A stretch of DNA of 64,000 bases from Paenibacillus faecalis (GCF_900289175.1 NZ_LT985747.1:372250-436249), one strand, 5' to 3'. Positions 8,488-21,082 are shown, numbered from the stretch's first letter. Program-made: numbers and translations. The notes: a model not told the origin generated them from the letters alone.

Positions 8488-9531
8488 ATGACAAGGGAAA
8501 AAGTCACAATTCAAGATATCGCGGATGCGCTGGGTATCTCCAGAAACACCGCATCCAAAGCATTGAACGGAAACAGCAGCATTTCGGACGAAACCCGGAA
8601 CAAGGTTATAAAGAAAGCGATTGAGCTCAAGTATAAACATTTTGCTTATATGGAATCCGACAATCTGATGACAAAAACTCCCGGCAATATCGCTCTCCTT
8701 ACAGCCAATCTGCCAAACACCTCCCATTTTGGTTCGCGGTTGATTAGCGGACTTGAGAAAAGAATCAGTGCCGAAGGATATAACCTCTCCATTTATATTG
8801 TCCGGGACATCGAGCGCAGCTCTCGGATGCTGCCTAACAACTTTGAAGCCTCAAAGGTAGACGGCATCGTTTGCATTGAATTATTTGATCGAGAATACAG
8901 CGAGCTTATTACCAGCCTCGGGCTTCCAACCGTTTTTATTGACTGTGCAGCAAATATGTTCTATCCGGATTTACAGGCTGACTTGCTGCTGATGGAGAAT
9001 GAACACAGCACATACTACATGACATGCAAATTAATTGAGCATGGCTGTACATCACTGGGGTTTATCGGAGATTTCAATCATTGCAAAAGCTTTAACGAAC
9101 GTTGGGCAGGATTTAATCGGGCTCTGATCGAGAAGGGGATGACGGTCAATCTGGAGCAGTGTATATTGAATCCGGACCGCGAGTTTTTCTCGAAGTCGAA
9201 TTGGATGGATCAACGGCTGGATGAAATCGGGAGTATACCTTCTGCGTTTGTCTGCGCCAATGATTTCATCGCGGTTAACGTCATAAAATCGTTAAAAAGT
9301 AAAAACATTAGCATCCCGGAGGATATCGTTATCTGCGGATTTGATGATGCATTGGAGTCGCGTATCGTTGAGCCCCATCTATCGACGGTACATATCTATA
9401 GTGATGAAATGGGGATTGCCGCAGCTAATATTCTGTTAAGCAGAATCAAGGAGCCTGCACTTCCCTATCAGATCACGCATATACAAACAACACCCGTCTT
9501 CAGAGAATCTACCGGCGGCATTCAGCGCTGA
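8488..9531 (+). CDS. LacI-family transcriptional regulator
   Basis: 347 residues. The N-terminal helix-turn-helix runs through VTIQDIADALGISRNTASKA (residues 6-25) and NGNSSISDETR, followed by the hinge and a periplasmic-binding-protein-like sugar sensing domain from about residue 65 to the end, with the usual late motif IVICGFDDALESRIVEPHLS. ATG 8488 has GAGGTGA upstream at slightly long spacing. It is transcribed away from the ABC/GH32 operon, so it most likely represses that operon in the absence of the sugar. The operator is not proven; candidates are listed separately. Confidence 0.92.
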   Translation: MTREKVTIQDIADALGISRNTASKALNGNSSISDETRNKVIKKAIELKYKHFAYMESDNLMTKTPGNIALLTANLPNTSHFGSRLISGLEKRISAEGYNLSIYIVRDIERSSRMLPNNFEASKVDGIVCIELFDREYSELITSLGLPTVFIDCAANMFYPDLQADLLLMENEHSTYYMTCKLIEHGCTSLGFIGDFNHCKSFNERWAGFNRALIEKGMTVNLEQCILNPDREFFSKSNWMDQRLDEIGSIPSAFVCANDFIAVNVIKSLKSKNISIPEDIVICGFDDALESRIVEPHLSTVHIYSDEMGIAAANILLSRIKEPALPYQITHIQTTPVFRESTGGIQR

Positions 9532-9564
9532 TCGTTTCGATGGGCTCTAGTATCCTGTAAACAA

Positions 9565-9610
9565 AACAACCGTTCCGCCGACATATGGCAGAACGGTTGT
9601 TTATTTTTTT
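9565..9610. terminator. Bidirectional terminator between regulator and rbgA
   Basis: 15-base arms starting AACAACCGTTC (one mismatch) enclose GACATAT; T-rich tracts follow on the plus strand (TTATTTTTTT) and a T/G-rich stretch on the minus strand. It serves the convergent LacI-family gene and rbgA. Confidence 0.85.
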
Positions 9611-9637
9611 ATTTCCCGGGTAAAGCCCCGGACAATA

Positions 9638-10504
9638 TCAATAAGGGGATTCCATGGAGTAACGCCCCATTTTACCGGCACGAAGCTCGCGAAGGAAAAC
9701 TTTCGAAGCTTTTTCCAAATCTACCCGTCCGCCGCTCATAATACAGCCGCGCTTGCGTCCTATTTCCTCCATAACAGTTACAATCTCATCCGGATTCTCA
9801 AAATCCTCAGGTTGATGCTTCAAATCAAAGCGCTCGCTCATAGGCTGCCAGTAATATTTAGACAAATACTTCACTGCAAAAAAAGCGATATCTTCAACAT
9901 TCAATATTTCTTCCCTGATCGCTCCTGTTACTGCGAGTCGATAACCTACGTTCTGATCCTCAAATTTCGGCCACAGAATTCCCGGCGTATCCAGCAGCTC
10001 CATCTCACCACCGGCAACCTTAATCCATTGCTGGCCTTTGGTTACACCCGGACGGTCTCCGGTAGCAGCAATGTTACGCCCCGCCAATCGATTGATCAGC
10101 GTGGATTTGCCCACGTTCGGAATGCCTACGATCAGAACGCGCATGGCCCGAGGATTCATTCCTTTGGCAAGTTGCTTTTCGATTTTCTCTTTCAGCAGCA
10201 ACTTGATTTGATTGGGGATCTCTTTTACACCCGTGCCTGTTGAAGCATCAACAGGAAGTGCCTGATGACCTTGATCTTTAAAATAAGCCAGCCACTCGCG
10301 GGTCACCTCAGGATCTGCCAGATCGGCCTTATTCATAATGATCAACCGCGGCTTTCCCTGCAATATATCGTCGATCATAGGATTACGGCTGGATAACGGC
10401 AGCCTGGCGTCAATCAGCTCAATTACAGCATCAATTAACTTCAGTTTATCCTGTATTTGACGGCGTGCTTTTGTCATATGTCCCGGAAACCATTGTATTG
10501 TCAA
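9638..10504 (-). CDS. rbgA: Ribosome biogenesis GTPase RbgA (YlqF)
   Basis: Circularly permuted GTPase needed for late assembly of the 50S subunit. With the TTG at 10504 it has 288 residues. The permuted order is visible: G4 NKAD (near 58), then G1 GIPNVGKST (about 126-134), then G3 DTPG. The family start [10 protein letters not shown] matches the TTG start exactly, with GAGGTGA 5 bases upstream; an in-frame GTG 9 bases earlier sits inside that ribosome binding site. It follows lepB and rplS on the same strand, as in related genomes, but is separated from rnhB by the sugar cassette. Confidence 0.95.
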   Translation of the reverse strand: MTIQWFPGHMTKARRQIQDKLKLIDAVIELIDARLPLSSRNPMIDDILQGKPRLIIMNKADLADPEVTREWLAYFKDQGHQALPVDASTGTGVKEIPNQIKLLLKEKIEKQLAKGMNPRAMRVLIVGIPNVGKSTLINRLAGRNIAATGDRPGVTKGQQWIKVAGGEMELLDTPGILWPKFEDQNVGYRLAVTGAIREEILNVEDIAFFAVKYLSKYYWQPMSERFDLKHQPEDFENPDEIVTVMEEIGRKRGCIMSGGRVDLEKASKVFLRELRAGKMGRYSMESPY

Positions 10505-10553
10505 CGTCGTCACCTCACATAAATTCCAGCTTCATTATTCTTTGTATTCCCTG

Positions 10554-11171
10554 CTAGTTATCAATCAAACCAATATCCTTTGGCGGCCAAAATATCAAGT
10601 CAGCTCTCCCTACAACATCTTCCAAAGGTATGTAACCGATCATCCGGCTGTCCGTACTGTTAGAACGGTTATCCCCCATAACAAATACATGTCCCTCCGG
10701 TACCTTTTCTTCCTTAACATAAGCATTCGGGAAATCCGTATTGTTATAAAGTATGCCTTCTGCATGCGCCTGATCAACTGCCTCTTGTATGTAAGGTTCG
10801 TTCGCCGGCTGTCCGTTTACGTATACTTTATCTCCTTCCACTTTAACAGTGTCGCCTGCTACTGCAATGACACGTTTAATAAAGTCTCTTCCTTCGGAAG
10901 GCACATGAAATACGACGACCTCACCACGTTCCGGCTTACGGATATCGTACAATATCTCATTAACGATCACCTTTTGTCCCGTTACAAAGTTAGGCTCCAT
11001 CGATGGCCCTTGTACAACAAAAGGTTTAAAGAGGAACCAGCGAATAAGAAACACAAGAACCAGTGCAATAAGAAGAGCCTTTAACCATTCCACCAGTTCA
11101 TTCTTTTTCTTTTTATCTGTCTTCTTTGCCTCTTTCTTTTCGAACGCATCCTGCTGTGTGTCCTGCTGCAT
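10554..11171 (-). CDS. Type I signal peptidase
   Basis: Membrane-anchored serine protease that removes signal peptides from exported proteins; 205 residues. A lysine-rich cytoplasmic start is followed by one membrane segment (about 29-48). The catalytic Ser is in GPSMEPN (Ser57) and the general-base Lys in DFIKRVIAVAGD (Lys99); box E is visible as GDNRSNSTDSR. This is the short Gram-positive SipS type. It lies between rplS and rbgA on one strand; the rplS terminator at 11226-11254 separates it partly from rplS. ATG 11171 has GGAGG somewhat far upstream, so a slightly different start cannot be excluded. Confidence 0.93.
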   Translation of the reverse strand: MQQDTQQDAFEKKEAKKTDKKKKNELVEWLKALLIALVLVFLIRWFLFKPFVVQGPSMEPNFVTGQKVIVNEILYDIRKPERGEVVVFHVPSEGRDFIKRVIAVAGDTVKVEGDKVYVNGQPANEPYIQEAVDQAHAEGILYNNTDFPNAYVKEEKVPEGHVFVMGDNRSNSTDSRMIGYIPLEDVVGRADLIFWPPKDIGLIDN

Positions 11172-11225
11172 TCCTTCACCGTCCTCCCTGTAATTCTTTA
11201 CGTATAAAGATGATTTTGGATATAG

Positions 11226-11254
11226 AAAAAGGGCTTGTATATACGCACAAGCCC
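11226..11254 (-). terminator. Terminator after rplS
   Basis: GGGCTTGT / ACAAGCCC arms around ATATACGC, followed on the minus strand by TTTTTCTA, 17 bases after the rplS stop. Some read-through into the signal peptidase gene is likely. Confidence 0.85.
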
Positions 11255-11270
11255 CTTTGCCGTCAGTTGA

Positions 11271-11612
11271 TTAACGAATTTCTTTAATTCTCGCTGCTTT
11301 ACCGCGCAGTTTACGAAGATAATAAAGCTTCGCACGACGCACTTTACCACGGCGAGCCACTTCGATTTTATCGATTTTTGGCGAGTTGACTGGGAAAGTT
11401 CTTTCCACTCCAACGCCGTAAGAAATTTTACGAACTGTAAAAGTCTCACTGATTCCGCCACCGCGACGTTTAATAACAACACCTTCAAACAACTGGACAC
11501 GCTCACGAGTTCCTTCAATAACCTTAACGTACACTTTTAAAGTGTCACCAGGACGAAAGCTCGGAATATCCTTGCGAAGTTGATCTTGGGTAATCGCTTG
11601 TACGATATTCAT
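11271..11612 (-). CDS. rplS: 50S ribosomal protein L19
   Basis: 113 residues, full family length. The N-terminus [18 protein letters not shown], the central [10 protein letters not shown] and the C-terminal [20 protein letters not shown] are typical. L19 sits at the 30S-50S interface. ATG 11612 follows GGAGGGAG. In Bacillus rplS directly follows trmD; here the two are 5.4 kb apart because of the collagen-like cassette, so rplS must have its own promoter. The 5' region of about 100 bases may hold an L19-type leader, but I could not confirm a fold by eye. Confidence 0.96.
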   Translation of the reverse strand: MNIVQAITQDQLRKDIPSFRPGDTLKVYVKVIEGTRERVQLFEGVVIKRRGGGISETFTVRKISYGVGVERTFPVNSPKIDKIEVARRGKVRRAKLYYLRKLRGKAARIKEIR

Positions 11613-11780
11613 CTAGGACTCCCTCCTCTCACACAGGCGTTCTTGCTTCTTCCGGAAAACCTCTTGTTATCCATCATTATCCGCAGCGGACCACCGTATT
11701 CACAACAAAAGAAATATTAACACAGATTTTGGGCAGAAGCAAGTAAATTGTGATCCAAATTCATTGGATTTTGGGAATCT

Positions 11781-11821
11781 TATAAAAACCACTCCCATAG
11801 AACAAACATTCCTGGGAGTGG
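11781..11821 (-). terminator. Terminator after the 49-residue gene
   Basis: CCACTCCCA (11789-11797) pairs with TGGGAGTGG (11813-11821); GGTTTTTATAAG follows on the minus strand. It closes the collagen-like cassette. Nothing else gene-like is seen between 11613 and 11891. Confidence 0.85.
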
Positions 11822-11891
11822 CTGATTGAAGAAACTCAAATCATTGAATCAAAACACATAACTGCTAGCTAGCTGCTTTCTTTCTTCTCTG

Positions 11892-12041
11892 TTACGAATT
11901 CAGTGTATCTTCCGTTTTATCGGTGTTTGATCCATGGCGTCTGCCATAGTATGCCAAGATATCATCTACTGTTCGAAAGTGCACTTCGTATTCCTGTTCA
12001 TTTTCACTTCTATATTGTTCTTCATATTTGTTATCTGTCAT
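11892..12041 (-). CDS. Small acidic protein of unknown function, 49 residues
   Basis: ATG 12041 is chosen because AGGAGG lies 8 bases upstream; a longer frame reaching 12146 has no such site. The product is highly charged and polar (MTDNKYEEQY start, HFRTVDDILAYYGRRHG in the middle) with no membrane segment or signal peptide. It lies 187 bases after the collagen-like gene on the same strand and is followed by a strong terminator, so it may be co-expressed with the cassette. I do not recognise the family; a spore-surface role is only suggested by context. Confidence 0.7.
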   Translation of the reverse strand: MTDNKYEEQYRSENEQEYEVHFRTVDDILAYYGRRHGSNTDKTEDTLNS

Positions 12042-12228
12042 GATAAAACCTCCTATGTTCAGTAACCTATAGCCCCGAATTATTATTACCCAATCTTTTA
12101 TTCTATGCACCTCATCTGAATTCGAATACAAAATTGGGCTTTTCATAATGAATCGGTCTTTATAACAGTTACTTAGCTAAGAGTAGAGGATTATATCATT
12201 TCAGTTGTAAACACAATTGTTTATAGTG

Positions 12229-15171
<2,943 letters not shown>

Positions 15172-15257
15172 TTATCATTCCCTAATCCATAATTCCGTTG
15201 ACCAAATGCCTATATGGACACCATATTCTACTTAGCTTGTTCCAGTTCAGCCCACAA

Positions 15258-15299
15258 CAAAAAAAGCAACATCCCTAACTTGATCAGGAAAATTGCTTG
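15258..15299 (-). terminator. Weak terminator after the glycosyltransferase gene
   Basis: AAGCAA / TTGCTT arms (15265-15270, 15294-15299) with a long loop and TTTTTTTGTTG on the minus strand. The stem is short, so read-through into the collagen-like gene is plausible. Confidence 0.4.
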
Positions 15300-15322
15300 A
15301 AGTAACCAAAATCTAGATATCT

Positions 15323-16150
15323 TTATATTTTTTCTACATGCCTAGAAGGAATAAAATGCATCTCTCTGGCTACAATATCGCTTGGATTATATCCTAACTG
15401 GTCTATTTCGAATGCAGACTGACCGATACTCCATTTCTGGCGAAACTTTTCGGCGTTTTGTAATGAAGACAGTTTATAAGAAATATCCCTGCCTCCAAAA
15501 GTTCCATGCCCTTCATGATAAATAAACACATCCTGTGCCACCCACAGCGTATAACCGCTGATCCGGGCCCTAATACAAAAATCATCATCTTCATAATTTC
15601 CCGGGAAAAACCTCTCATCCATCCCGCCTATGCGATTTACAAGTTCGACAGGAAACAGCATGCATAACCCAGTTAAACGATGAGGATAAAAACCTTTATC
15701 TTTAAATAGCTCCGCCCGCTTTTCAGCATATGCATTCAATTCTTCCAATGATTGATATACGAAATCATTAACTCTTTGTATGGGAGCCACAACATTGGAA
15801 ACAGGTCCTACAATGCCGGCAGAAGGTATTTTCTTTAACCATTTGTGCAAATTCGAAAGCCAGCCTGGCGTAACAATAGTATCATTGTTCAGAAGAACTA
15901 TATATTTCCCTTTGGCGACAGCCATACCTTGATTACAACCTGCAGCGAACCCTTTATTTTCTGAATTTTGAATAACTTTAGCGTTTTCTACTGTCTGCAA
16001 ATATTCAATCGTATTATCTTTAGAAGCGTTATCTACAAATATCCACTCAAAAGAAATTTCTGTGTTACGAATAACACTTTCCACACACCTTTTGGTCAGA
16101 TCCAAACGATCCTTTGTGAGAACAACAATGGAAGTTAAACCATCCGTCAA
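15323..16150 (-). CDS. Family 2 glycosyltransferase
   Basis: 275 residues. GT-A fold signatures: TSIVVLTKDR near the start, FVDNASKDNT, GFAAGCNQGM and the metal/sugar-nucleotide site LLNNDT near residue 93; a later YEDDDFCIRA matches the ED catalytic region of rhamnosyltransferase-like GT2 enzymes. The protein is soluble or peripheral. TTG 16150 is the likely start, with GGAGAGGGG upstream. Placed directly before the collagen-like gene, it probably adds or extends the O-glycan on the Gly-X-Thr region. The sugar donor cannot be told from sequence alone. Confidence 0.88.
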   Translation of the reverse strand: MTDGLTSIVVLTKDRLDLTKRCVESVIRNTEISFEWIFVDNASKDNTIEYLQTVENAKVIQNSENKGFAAGCNQGMAVAKGKYIVLLNNDTIVTPGWLSNLHKWLKKIPSAGIVGPVSNVVAPIQRVNDFVYQSLEELNAYAEKRAELFKDKGFYPHRLTGLCMLFPVELVNRIGGMDERFFPGNYEDDDFCIRARISGYTLWVAQDVFIYHEGHGTFGGRDISYKLSSLQNAEKFRQKWSIGQSAFEIDQLGYNPSDIVAREMHFIPSRHVEKI

Positions 16151-16187
16151 TCCTAACCCCTCTCCTTCCTTGAGCTGCTAAATTTTT

Positions 16188-16892
16188 TTATAAACCGGAG
16201 CTATCTAATATGTAAGTTATTTGAGCATGAATTAAAGGATCTTCTTCTTCCGGAATCAAAATCATAAGTCCGTTATTGGAAAAAAGCTCATAATGCTTCA
16301 GTTTAATAGACGATTCTTTCATAAAATCCTTTACGGCTGAACGAACACCATTTCGCTGCCCTCCTTCATAGACTGCATTATAAGCAATATGGTTGAATCC
16401 TCCATTGTCAAGCAGCTCGGATTGCCCAGGTTTCATTCCTTTTGCTGCATACGGCTTTCGAAACTCTTCAGGGATAGATTCCGGAAAATAATACATATCT
16501 CGATAGCCATATGGCCAATCGGTATCATGTAAAAGGACTACAGGAAATCGACCTGTTTTTCCAGCCATTTGCTCGACCTGTTTCAGCTCATGATATACCG
16601 TATACCAGTTATGATCTCCATCGATGAGAATCATGTCATATTGATCGATAGAGGGCAGAACCTCCAGACTGAACTTGGTAATCAAGTTTACGACATCGCC
16701 ATAGTGCTTGCAGAGCAAAGCCGCATCATACTGAGGACTAGGGTCCACAACAAAACATCGTCCTCCGATATGCTTACAATACTGCAGCAGTTTAAAAGTT
16801 GTGTACCCTGTAAACGATCCAATTTCCACTATGGTTTTTGGTCTTGTAGCTATAAGCACATGCTTAATAACACGTTCCCAGAAACGGTGCAT
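16188..16892 (-). CDS. Class I SAM-dependent methyltransferase
   Basis: 234 residues from ATG 16892, chosen because GGAGG lies 6 bases upstream (an in-frame ATG at 16916 lacks this). The SAM-binding motif I is TIVEIGSFTGYTT, motif II ends CFVVDPSPQYD, and MILIDGDHNWYTV carries the catalytic-type acidic cluster of the Methyltransf_24 group used on sugars and small molecules. A later HDTDWPYG is a plausible metal or substrate site. It lies 37 bases before the glycosyltransferase gene on the same strand. Methylation of a spore glycan sugar, as with O-methylated sugars on BclA, is a reasonable inference but unproven. Confidence 0.82.
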   Translation of the reverse strand: MHRFWERVIKHVLIATRPKTIVEIGSFTGYTTFKLLQYCKHIGGRCFVVDPSPQYDAALLCKHYGDVVNLITKFSLEVLPSIDQYDMILIDGDHNWYTVYHELKQVEQMAGKTGRFPVVLLHDTDWPYGYRDMYYFPESIPEEFRKPYAAKGMKPGQSELLDNGGFNHIAYNAVYEGGQRNGVRSAVKDFMKESSIKLKHYELFSNNGLMILIPEEEDPLIHAQITYILDSSGL

Positions 16893-17022
16893 AAATATCC
16901 TCCACCCTAAAAACAAGTTATGACATTGACGAATACTAGTATGCTTATGCAGCAGTGCTTATTCGTTATGTAACAATTTTCCTGCACAAAATAACTACCT
17001 GCTTATTTTTAAAAAGTCAAAA

Positions 17023-17064
17023 AAGAGGGGAGTATATCACCTGTCTGTGATATGCTCCCCTCTT
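17023..17064. terminator. Terminator after trmD
   Basis: An 18-base stem (AAGAGGGGAG... with one G-T pair) around CTGTCT, five bases after the trmD stop. T-rich flanks on both sides make it bidirectional. It cuts trmD off from the spore cassette. Confidence 0.92.
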
Positions 17065-17068
17065 AATT

Positions 17069-17902
17069 TTATTTTTCATGATTTTCACGTACACTATGTT
17101 CACGAAGCTTCTCCAGAAAAATCTTATCTTTCTTGGTAAGCTCGATATGTTTAAGCAGTTCCGGACGCCGCTCCCAGGTTCTAGCCAATGCCTGCTCTCT
17201 GCGCCACACTTCAATATTGGCATGATGACCGCTGAGCAGTATATCCGGCACTTTCCAGCCCCTAAATTCAGCGGGGCGAGTATAATGCGGATACTCCAGC
17301 AAGCCTGTACTGAACGAGTCGGTAACCGCAGACATTTCATTACCGAGTACACCAGGCAGCAGCCGGACCACAGAATCGATAACCACCATAGCTGGAAGTT
17401 CGCCTCCAGTCAGCACATAATCACCGATGGATAGCTCGTCGGTTACAAGGTGCTCACGAATTCGTTCATCATAACCTTCATAATGACCACAAATAAACAC
17501 CAAATGTTCTTCGCCCGCAAGCTCTTCCGCTTTTTTCTGCGTGAAGGTTTCACCTTGGGGACACATCAAAATAACCCGCGCCGGCTTTCGGTGAACCACA
17601 GCAGAATGCTTATCATCATCAGAAACCGCGTACTCAGGCAAATTTTCAGAAGCTCCAAATTCCCCTGAATTGGGTAACAATATATCCTCAACAGCGGCAA
17701 AGATCGGTTCTGGCTTAAGAACCATACCACCTCCGCCTCCATAAGGAGTATCGTCAACCTGTGAATGCTTATTTCCGGCATACTCACGGAAGTTTACTGT
17801 GTTCAGTGAGACAATTCCTTTTTCAGCTGCTTTACCTAATATGCTGGAATGAAATACCCCATCAAACATTTCCGGAAACAGCGTGAGAACATCAATCTTC
17901 AT
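17069..17902 (-). CDS. trmD: tRNA (guanine-37-N1)-methyltransferase
   Basis: SPOUT-fold enzyme that adds a methyl group to G37 next to the anticodon and prevents +1 frameshifting. 277 residues, slightly long because of a C-terminal extension. Motifs: [10 protein letters not shown] at the start, [17 protein letters not shown], and the trefoil-knot SAM site [13 protein letters not shown] followed by [18 protein letters not shown] 17902 follows rimM by one base, so the two are translationally close. An insertion of about 25 residues around 90-115 ([20 protein letters not shown]) is not part of the core fold. Confidence 0.96.
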   Translation of the reverse strand: MKIDVLTLFPEMFDGVFHSSILGKAAEKGIVSLNTVNFREYAGNKHSQVDDTPYGGGGGMVLKPEPIFAAVEDILLPNSGEFGASENLPEYAVSDDDKHSAVVHRKPARVILMCPQGETFTQKKAEELAGEEHLVFICGHYEGYDERIREHLVTDELSIGDYVLTGGELPAMVVIDSVVRLLPGVLGNEMSAVTDSFSTGLLEYPHYTRPAEFRGWKVPDILLSGHHANIEVWRREQALARTWERRPELLKHIELTKKDKIFLEKLREHSVRENHEK

Positions 17903-17903
17903 A

Positions 17904-18428
17904 TTATAGCAATCCTTCCATCAGATGAACCCGGACCACCCTAGACTCTTTATCCACATCCAGTACGACCTCAGGAATGGACGGTAAAAGAATTTCTTTG
18001 CCTTTTGGAGTCTTTACTACCCAAACATCGTTGGCACCCGGTGTTAAAATTTCCGTAATAATCCCCAGCTCTTCAGCGGGTTCATCATCTGTCATGACAC
18101 GACAGCCGATGATTTCATGGAAATAATATTCGTTCTCCGGAAGTTTTTCTTGAAGCTCTTCACTAATCTTTAAAAGACTTTTTTTGTATTTCTCAGCCTC
18201 ATTGATCCCGCTGATCTCCATAAACTTAATAATATACATATTTTTATGAAGACGGGAAGTCTCAACTGTGACGGGAACAGGTTTACCGCCATTGGGTGGC
18301 ACGATAAACAGCTGACTTTTTTTCGCAAAACGCTGTTCCGCAAAATCCGTATGGGATACAACCTTAACTTCGCCGCGTATACCGTGTGTGTTCACGATTT
18401 CCCCTACAGTATATAACTTCTCAGACAT
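17904..18428 (-). CDS. rimM: Ribosome maturation factor RimM
   Basis: Binds S19 and assists maturation of the 30S head domain. 174 residues from ATG 18428, with AGGAGG 5-6 bases upstream; the frame extends to 18443 but that start lies inside the ribosome binding site. N-terminal RimM domain: [19 protein letters not shown]-terminal PRC barrel ends [14 protein letters not shown] and RVHLMEGLL. It is followed immediately by trmD. In Bacillus, ylqD lies between khpA and rimM; it is absent here and a terminator takes its place. Confidence 0.95.
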   Translation of the reverse strand: MSEKLYTVGEIVNTHGIRGEVKVVSHTDFAEQRFAKKSQLFIVPPNGGKPVPVTVETSRLHKNMYIIKFMEISGINEAEKYKKSLLKISEELQEKLPENEYYFHEIIGCRVMTDDEPAEELGIITEILTPGANDVWVVKTPKGKEILLPSIPEVVLDVDKESRVVRVHLMEGLL

Positions 18429-18497
18429 GTTCTCCTCCTGCAACTTATTTATAAGCTGAAAGCATTTTTAAAAAACCAGATTTCTTCAGCATGTACG

Positions 18498-18526
18498 AAA
18501 AAGGGCTAGGACATGCATCCTAACCC
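18498..18526 (-). terminator. Terminator between khpA and rimM
   Basis: On the minus strand GGGTTAGGA / TCCTAGCCC arms around TGCATG are followed by TTTTTCG. The stem can extend through TACGAAA/TTTCGTA. It would end or attenuate the ffh-rpsP-khpA transcript before rimM. Confidence 0.8.
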
Positions 18527-18677
18527 CCTTTCGTATATCATTAAGAAAAACTCAAAAAAAAGGACTTGGTCGTCCTTTGGAAAGAACGACTATAGAGAAG
18601 AAAGACCGCATTGGCGACTTACAGTTAACTCTTCCCATATTAGAACGAAGAGCCTTTATAGCCTTCATTCGAATATG

Positions 18678-18908
18678 TTAAGAAATGATGTCCACGGTCA
18701 CCCGTTTATCCATCTTAACTGCCGCTGATGTTACGACCGTGCGCAATGATTTGGCGATACGCCCCTGTTTGCCTATGACCTTCCCGACATCGTCAGGATG
18801 CACGTACAGTTCATACACAATCAGATGCTCCTTCTCCACTGTCTTCACAGTCACATCTTCTGGATGATCCACTAAAGCCTTAGCAATAACAAGAACTAAT
18901 TCTTCCAT
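18678..18908 (-). CDS. khpA: KH-domain RNA-binding protein KhpA (YlqC)
   Basis: 76 residues, a single KH domain with the nucleic-acid loop GKQGR (GxxG type) at about 46-50 and the flanking helix IAKSLRTVVTSAA. KhpA works with KhpB/Jag in binding small RNAs and mRNAs that affect cell division and envelope synthesis in Firmicutes. It lies 15 bases after rpsP on the same strand, its conserved place. Confidence 0.95.
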   Translation of the reverse strand: MEELVLVIAKALVDHPEDVTVKTVEKEHLIVYELYVHPDDVGKVIGKQGRIAKSLRTVVTSAAVKMDKRVTVDIIS

Positions 18909-18923
18909 AGATTACCCTCGCGA

Positions 18924-19202
18924 TCAGTCTTTTTTCTGATGCTTAAGCTCATGAAACTTCTTCATAACGCCCGCTTTGCTCAGCAAGTTGCGAACAGTAT
19001 CGGATGCTTGCGCACCGTTTTGAAGCCAGTTGAGCGCTTTTTCTTCATCAATTTTAACTTCAGCCGGTTGAGCAACCGGATTATAATAACCGATTTCCTC
19101 GATAAAACGGCCATCACGCGGGGAACGGGAATCCGAAACTACCACGCGATAGAAAGGGGCTTTATGAGCACCCATACGTTTCAGACGAATACGTACTGCC
19201 AT
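18924..19202 (-). CDS. rpsP: 30S ribosomal protein S16
   Basis: 92 residues from ATG 19202, preceded by a full AAGGAGGTGA. The start [20 protein letters not shown] and the next conserved block [19 protein letters not shown] are diagnostic. S16 is an early-binding protein of the 30S body. It is 52 bases after ffh and probably in one transcript with ylxM-ffh and khpA. Confidence 0.97.
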   Translation of the reverse strand: MAVRIRLKRMGAHKAPFYRVVVSDSRSPRDGRFIEEIGYYNPVAQPAEVKIDEEKALNWLQNGAQASDTVRNLLSKAGVMKKFHELKHQKKD

Positions 19203-19254
19203 TACAAAATTCACCTCCTTCAAAGAATGTCCTGCTTTATGTCCGAATGAAACC

Positions 19255-20631
19255 TTAACGGAAAGGGAATTTCATACCTTTGCCGGTTAACCCCTTCAGT
19301 TGCTTCAGAGCCTTGTTCTTGCCCTTCGGTCCCATCATGTCGGAGAACTGCTTCATTACTCGCCGCATTTCATCAAACTGTTTGATCAAACGGTTTACCT
19401 CAGGAAGCGTGGTTCCACTGCCTGCTGCAATTCGCTTGCGTCGGCTAAGATTAATGATATCCGGCTGCTGCTTCTCTTTCATAGTCATGGAACGAACAAT
19501 TGCCTCAATCCGATCCATCTGCTTTTCATCCACTTTGAGGTCTTTCGTCTGCTTCATATTGCCCATGCCCGGAATCATATCCATTAACTGATCCAGCGGA
19601 CCAAGCTTCTTAACCTGCTCCATCTGCTCCAGGAAATCCTCAAACGTAAATTCAGCATTCCGCATTTTCCGTTCCATTTCCTTGGCTTTATCAGCATCGA
19701 TATTCGACTGGGCTTTCTCAATCAAAGAGAGCATATCGCCCATGCCGAGAATCCGGGATGCCATCCGCTCAGGATGAAAAGGCTCCAAAGCATCGATCTT
19801 CTCGCCGAGCGCCGCGAACTTGATCGGGCATCCGGTGACCGCTTTAACAGACAACGCCGCACCGCCTCGGGTGTCGCCATCAAGTTTGGTCAATACAACA
19901 CCGGTCAGCTCCAGCTGTTTATTGAAGCTGTCCGCCACATTGACAGCATCCTGACCTGTCATTGCATCCACGACAAGCAAAACCTCTTCCGGATTTACAG
20001 CACTGTGAATCTGCTTCAGTTCTTCCATCAGCTCTTCATCAACATGAAGACGTCCGGCTGTATCGATAATGACATAATCTTGACCATGATCCTTGGCATG
20101 CTGCAAGCCTTGTTTCGCAATTTCAACCGGGCTTGTTTGGTCCCCAAGCGAGAAAACAGGAACCTTGATCTGTTCACCCAGAACCTCCAGTTGCTTGATC
20201 GCTGCCGGGCGATAAATATCACAAGCTACAAGCAGCGGACGACTGTTCTGCTTCAGCAAAAGCTTGGCAAGCTTTCCGGAGGTCGTGGTCTTACCGGCAC
20301 CTTGAAGACCTGCCATCATAATAACAGTAGGAGGCTTGTTGCTCTTCGCAAGCTTCGCCTGACTTCCGCCCATCAGCTCTGTCAGTTCCTTGTTGACGAT
20401 GTCGATGATCACCATGCCCGGCGTAAAGCTTTCCATAACTTCCTTGCCAATTGCTTTTTCTTTGACCTTGGCTACAAATTCCTTTACTACTTTGAAGTTG
20501 ACGTCGGCCTCAAGAAGTGCCAGACGAACTTCGCGCATGGCTTGAGTAACATCCTCTTCGGACACTTTACCTTTACCGCGAAGCTTGCTGAACACATTCT
20601 GCAGCCTGCTGGTCAACCCTTCAAATGCCAT
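19255..20631 (-). CDS. ffh: Signal recognition particle protein Ffh
   Basis: 458 residues. N domain 1-90, G domain with G1 GLQGAGKTT (108-116), G3 DTAGR, G4 TKLDG; C-terminal methionine-rich M domain with [10 protein letters not shown] and the SRP RNA-binding stretch [13 protein letters not shown]. Together with 4.5S/6S-like SRP RNA (not in this window) it targets membrane proteins to FtsY. ATG 20631 has GGAGGTT upstream. It follows ylxM by 22 bases. Confidence 0.97.
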   Translation of the reverse strand: MAFEGLTSRLQNVFSKLRGKGKVSEEDVTQAMREVRLALLEADVNFKVVKEFVAKVKEKAIGKEVMESFTPGMVIIDIVNKELTELMGGSQAKLAKSNKPPTVIMMAGLQGAGKTTTSGKLAKLLLKQNSRPLLVACDIYRPAAIKQLEVLGEQIKVPVFSLGDQTSPVEIAKQGLQHAKDHGQDYVIIDTAGRLHVDEELMEELKQIHSAVNPEEVLLVVDAMTGQDAVNVADSFNKQLELTGVVLTKLDGDTRGGAALSVKAVTGCPIKFAALGEKIDALEPFHPERMASRILGMGDMLSLIEKAQSNIDADKAKEMERKMRNAEFTFEDFLEQMEQVKKLGPLDQLMDMIPGMGNMKQTKDLKVDEKQMDRIEAIVRSMTMKEKQQPDIINLSRRKRIAAGSGTTLPEVNRLIKQFDEMRRVMKQFSDMMGPKGKNKALKQLKGLTGKGMKFPFR

Positions 20632-20653
20632 ATTCGCAACCTCCGTCCTATTA

Positions 20654-21010
20654 TTAATCCTTTAACATAAGTTGATCTACCATATCTATCATCATTCTCT
20701 TGTCCTGCTCATTCAGAACAATATCATTAAGCATATTTCTTAGCTTACTGAGCTCATGAATACGCTCTTCATACTTCTCCAGAAGCCCAAGCTTCTCTTC
20801 ATAAGCTTCCAATACCTGCTCTGCACGTTTAATATGCTCGTACACAGCTTGACGGCTGATTTCGAATTCACTCGCAATTTCCCCCAAGGAGAAATCTTCA
20901 TGAAAATAATGCTTTAAAAACGTCTGCTGCTTCTCTGTTAGCAATCGTTCATAAAAATCAAACAGCAGATTAATCCGGTTCGTCTTCTCGAGTCGATTGC
21001 CCTGACTCAC
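20654..21010 (-). CDS. ylxM: YlxM-type putative DNA-binding/SRP accessory protein
   Basis: 118 residues with a sigma-70 region 4-like helix-turn-helix: [20 protein letters not shown] (about 41-60), then a coiled C-terminal part. YlxM is always found before ffh in Firmicutes, where it modulates SRP activity or expression. The start is GTG 21010 with GAGGGGGGTG 7 bases upstream. Confidence 0.93.
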   Translation of the reverse strand: MSQGNRLEKTNRINLLFDFYERLLTEKQQTFLKHYFHEDFSLGEIASEFEISRQAVYEHIKRAEQVLEAYEEKLGLLEKYEERIHELSKLRNMLNDIVLNEQDKRMMIDMVDQLMLKD

Positions 21011-21082
21011 TCAAAAGCACCCCCCTCGTCAAGGGAAAACACTTTACAGTTCACTTAACGAACATTATCATACAAAAAACAT

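Noticed and set aside
11613-11720. L19 leader RNA before rplS
   Set aside because: Known in Bacilli and plausible by position, but I could not trace a convincing fold by eye; a covariance-model search would decide.
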